DNA of 64,000 nucleotides from Liolophura sinensis (taxonomy: Eukaryota > Mollusca > Polyplacophora > Chitonida > Chitonidae): positions 35,257,608 to 35,321,607 of the forward strand of contig NC_088300.1 of the NCBI RefSeq assembly GCF_032854445.1, in the 5' to 3' direction. The translations under genes were made by a program, and so were the position numbers. Below, one piece after another: positions 60,428 through 64,000 of the stretch. Every line of letters begins with the position of its first letter. The stretch's first letter is position 1. Under the pieces are notes generated by a model. It was not told the origin of the DNA, ran no database searches, and saw only the letters and a list, made by a program, of their open reading frames with translations.

Positions 60428-60431
<4 letters not shown>
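59136..60431. other. non-coding interval
   Basis: The part at 59240-59610 is less AT-rich and open on both strands with a donor-like GGGGTAAGAG at about 59388, but there is no domain or acceptor I trust. No gene is called. Confidence 0.4.

Positions 60432-60500
<69 letters not shown>
60432..60500. repeat. (TA)n microsatellite
   Basis: About 34 TA units, uninterrupted. Confidence 0.95.
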
Positions 60501-60506
<6 letters not shown>

Positions 60507-63500
60507 GGCTATATGCAAAATGTGTATATACTTGAAGTCACACATATTAACTTGATCCGAAAAGTAAATAAAGAAAACTTCCTGATGATACATTAACGTT
60601 TTAATTTCCCCAACACTTGATTTCACCAAGTGGAATTCCATCAGTATCAGTTTCGCGTCCTAGGCCCCCGTCTCTACATTTACAGTTCCTGGACACTTTC
60701 TTGCTTACACACATAAACATGTATGTAGAAAGATCAGAGTTACGGCCCCGCTATATGAACGGAGAGAGTTAGGGCATGAGAAAGGTCGGCAAAAGCAGCC
60801 GAGGGGAAAACAAACTTGACTTTAAGATGGCATTTCTTACGGGAATATTATTTAATTCTGCAGGGAATCGTTGTCCATTAAGCCAGTGTTGTAATCAGAA
60901 ACAGCTGACAAGTTCCTTGTGGCGATACGAGGCTGTCGTTCGGTCCGCGCTTTTTAATACACAAGCTCCCATGCCTGTGCTCAGTTATTTGATCTTCAGA
61001 TGCACTAAATACACACTCCATATATGTCTGTGAGGTTTTATTTTTTCATTTTGGCGGTATTCCACGTCTGTCTTAACATTCTTTTCTTCCACTGGTATAT
61101 AGATCTATTGGAATTTACGAACAATATATATGATATGAAAACCTTTATAGTCAATGAAGATATATATATTTGTACACGTATATATAGCTTAACACGCCAG
61201 TACTCATGTTAACTTAGTTATGTATGCGAGTCTCTCTATACATTAAATATTATTTCTTGGTCTGTATCATGTAACACAACCACTTGTCTGGGGATTACAC
61301 TGTCCAATATCTATTATCAAATCTCTGAAATGAAATATTTTAACGCAAGTCAAACAAATCTATTGCAGTTAGCGGTGCCTCAGGAAGTACCCTACGGGAG
61401 ATGACGTATTGATTAGGGGGTCGGGGATGACCTAGCAGGAGGGACAGTCCGGGTGGTGGGGGTGGTTGAAGTACCCAGCGCCCATTTAGGAACCGCAAGT
61501 CAGACAATGAACTGTTTGAGAAAACAGAAATGAGTGCGGGAAATGCTCCACAGGGAGTATAAGCTGTCAACAGAGTCTGTAGTGCTGCTAAATAAGTAAC
61601 TATGAGACAGCCAACCAGTCGTAATCCGCAATAAAAACACACATGCATTTAAAATCATACACCCTTGCACTATAACGGCACCTTGTGAGTTGCGAACAAA
61701 CTCTTACACTAATCAATATATCTGCCTGTTTTAAGACGTGTAGGTACATACTGTGTTCCCAATCTGCTATGCATACTCATGAATATAATGACATATGTAT
61801 ATTAGCCTATAAGGCATGTGGTCTTCTACCTTGGCATCTTAAGTGTTTATACAAGAGCCCTTTTCAAAGTTTTTGACTATGTACAGAGATTTTCGTAGTA
61901 TACTTAATATACTATATCTTTGATTGATATGGGACGTGTTACGCAGTATATTTATATATAGCGATTTTGTCATGCAAAATATTTTAAGGAATGCCCATTA
62001 TTCATTATATACCTGGCGAAATTACTGTGGTTGGTATAATCTGTTTTTACCCTAGAGCATGTACGTTTTGTAGAATGTTAAAATGATGTACATTCACATG
62101 TAAACTCTATATTATAATTATACTTAAATGGATATCCTTTTATAAAATAAATGCGGTATGTTAACGACTTTAAAAAACCATACAATTCATATAATATGTT
62201 TCAAACTGGTATCTTTTAAAATGTACAAGCATGGGGTAATCGACACTTGCTTAATGTCTCCTTTGATGTTTCTTTGAAGTTTGCCGCCAATACCGCGCGT
62301 AAAAAGTGTGCCTATGTTATAACATACTTTAGCAAGTGTTAATTTAATATACGGACCCCTTTGCACGGATGCATTAAATTAATTTAGTGTTTACTGTATT
62401 TCCACAGTTTTGGCATAACATTTACGGCTTGGTGTGCTTATAGGGTTTCATTCAGTTATTATAATCCTATAACCACCATATAATTAACACGACGCTGGCG
62501 CATTAATGTATACTTTCAGGTGGAAAACGCATTATCACCATCTTAAATAAAATAGACACACATACTTGGCCGAAAATGCTACAGGCGGTATCAGGTCAAA
62601 GGTTATTAGGACAGACGCATTACACAATTAAGTTTCGCGTCTAAAAACTTGCATTTTATTAAATTTGCAACACACATATAATATTGAAGAAATGGCATGC
62701 ATGAACCTATTGTTAATTGGTATTGTTAAACTTAAATTGAAATGACATCAGAGTTATGGATGTTCTATATATATCAATAAATAAATGAAGCAAGTAAAAT
62801 ATGTTTGGGGTTTCCCCGGGAAAGGTCTTGCACTTGAAATTTTTGTTTTCATGGCTTACAGAAAACTTTGTCTAAATACAGTCTAAGGATTGTTTTCAGT
62901 TTAACATCTAAACTGAACATGGCGCCAAACAGCTGTTCGGACACAATGTCGTCTGCAGAAATTGTGTCACGATATGCATGGGCCAGGAACTATAACCTAT
63001 TCCCAGTTATAATTTGAACTCGATGGGAGAAGTTACCGTCCTGGTATTAGTCTGAATGGCGCCAATATGACAGTTGTTTATCAAGCACGGAAACACCATG
63101 TGTACCTATAACGCATGCGTATACATATTTCCGTGTAGCGATATATAGATGCATATGAAATGTATATTTTGTTATAAAATTTACGACAAAAAAAATGTTT
63201 GTGTTTCTTAAAGCTATACATGGACACATGCTTGTAAATGCAGGTACACGTGTAAGGATATAGCAAAATTTGTGTACCGCCATATTACATCCTCAGTACG
63301 AGACATAACTGCATGTGTTACTCTGTCTTTGTCTAATTCTACCTTTACTAGACCACACTTGCAAGTGGTTACAAGTCATTTCAAAAAGTACCTATATAAA
63401 CGCTTACATCTGGCTCCCGTTTAAAGATCACAGGGGTGGGTGGAACTCTAAAGTATAATTACAGCCTAGTAGTAACAACTGTATAGTGTTTTCCCAACGT

Positions 63501-64000
63501 ATATGAACTGATAATTATAGATCGCTGTATAACAACTCGGTGTTTTCGTAACAAAGATAATCTGATGATTGTACTATACTCTGAACTTAAACACCGACAA
63601 GGCCACGTAATTAATCCGGTATGGCAAATCTCAAATTTTCTCACCACGCATCCAAGTTTATTATATACTAATCTCAGCTCAGCTGATCTTAACATACATA
63701 CCACTACATACATCGATGAAATTTCTCGAGACTCTACTGGCACGAGTGAGTATAGGCCTACATCTATATATGTCAGGGGTTTTTGATATTTGACTCATTT
63801 AGCCTATATAATTAAACTCGTTGTTCTTAACTCAACCAATTTGTATACCTTTCCTACGAGAGCATAGGCTAAAATCCAGCTTTCGTCGGTTTTGTTGTAG
63901 ACTTCAGTGAAAAGGTATAAGTCATTTACCTGTGTTTTAATTTGGTTACTCCGGTTGGCTCTAAAAACCTGATTCCTGGGAGGTGCGTTCAACTCAAGTC
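60501..64000. other. AT-rich non-coding interval to the window end
   Basis: No gene, RNA or mobile element recognised. A minus-strand 102-codon frame at 61340-61648 has a hydrophobic start and a Pro-rich middle but no family features. The sequence is rich in short AT runs. Confidence 0.4.

Noticed and set aside
61340-61648. 102-codon minus-strand frame with hydrophobic start and Pro-rich middle
   Set aside because: It has no recognised family, no confident start and only a weak internal acceptor.

Overview
This window looks like intergenic and intronic DNA from an invertebrate animal genome. It is AT-rich and has no operons or bacterial gene packing. It carries spliced-gene signals and is full of microsatellites, minisatellites, tRNA-derived SINEs and small inverted-repeat elements. 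The SINE content and the form of the one clear gene suggest a marine lophotrochozoan, probably a mollusc. That assignment is inferred from sequence style, not from a database match.

The only gene I can assign with confidence is on the minus strand at 57077-55683. It is a two-exon ZFP36 / tristetraprolin (TIS11) family mRNA-decay factor. It has a short first coding exon, a 204-bp GT-AG intron, tandem CCCH zinc fingers, an RSLSEP phospho-site and the C-terminal CNOT1-binding peptide. A compact promoter lies at about 57100-57310. The inferred 3' UTR runs to about 54750 and contains AU-rich elements of the kind the protein itself binds, so an autoregulatory loop is plausible. Five other short stretches (19038, 27449, 43893, 48437, 52687) have exon-like properties but are only low-confidence candidates.

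From left to right: 0-6 kb holds SINE copies and a decayed minus-strand Ty3/gypsy fragment (RNase H, integrase remnant, integrase tail). The 8.4-12.4 kb region holds two large 20-bp minisatellites on either side of a 400-bp imperfect palindrome. The 21.0-21.8 kb region is a composite direct and inverted repeat. The 23.3-26.8 kb region holds three related minisatellites built around a TGTTCTCTGTG core and palindromic TGATRTCA-like motifs. A TA-flanked MITE lies at 30.8-31.06 kb. Two TTAA-flanked piggyBac-like MITEs sit back to back at 42.47-43.40 kb and share one TTAA. The 44.8-48.0 kb region has 42-bp and 48-bp arrays, a SINE with a perfect target duplication, and a 280-bp segment duplicated about 1.07 kb apart. 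The 51.3-51.9 kb region has 36-bp and ~71-bp arrays. The 54.7-57.3 kb region is the ZFP36-like gene. The rest is unremarkable AT-rich sequence with (TA)n tracts.

The window therefore reads mainly as a record of mobile-element insertion and tandem-repeat growth around one conserved regulator. I saw no new multi-gene system. The most unusual structures are the paired TTAA elements, the family of related palindrome-bearing minisatellites, the excess of perfect TGACGTCA sites, and the possible feedback circuit in the ZFP36-like gene.
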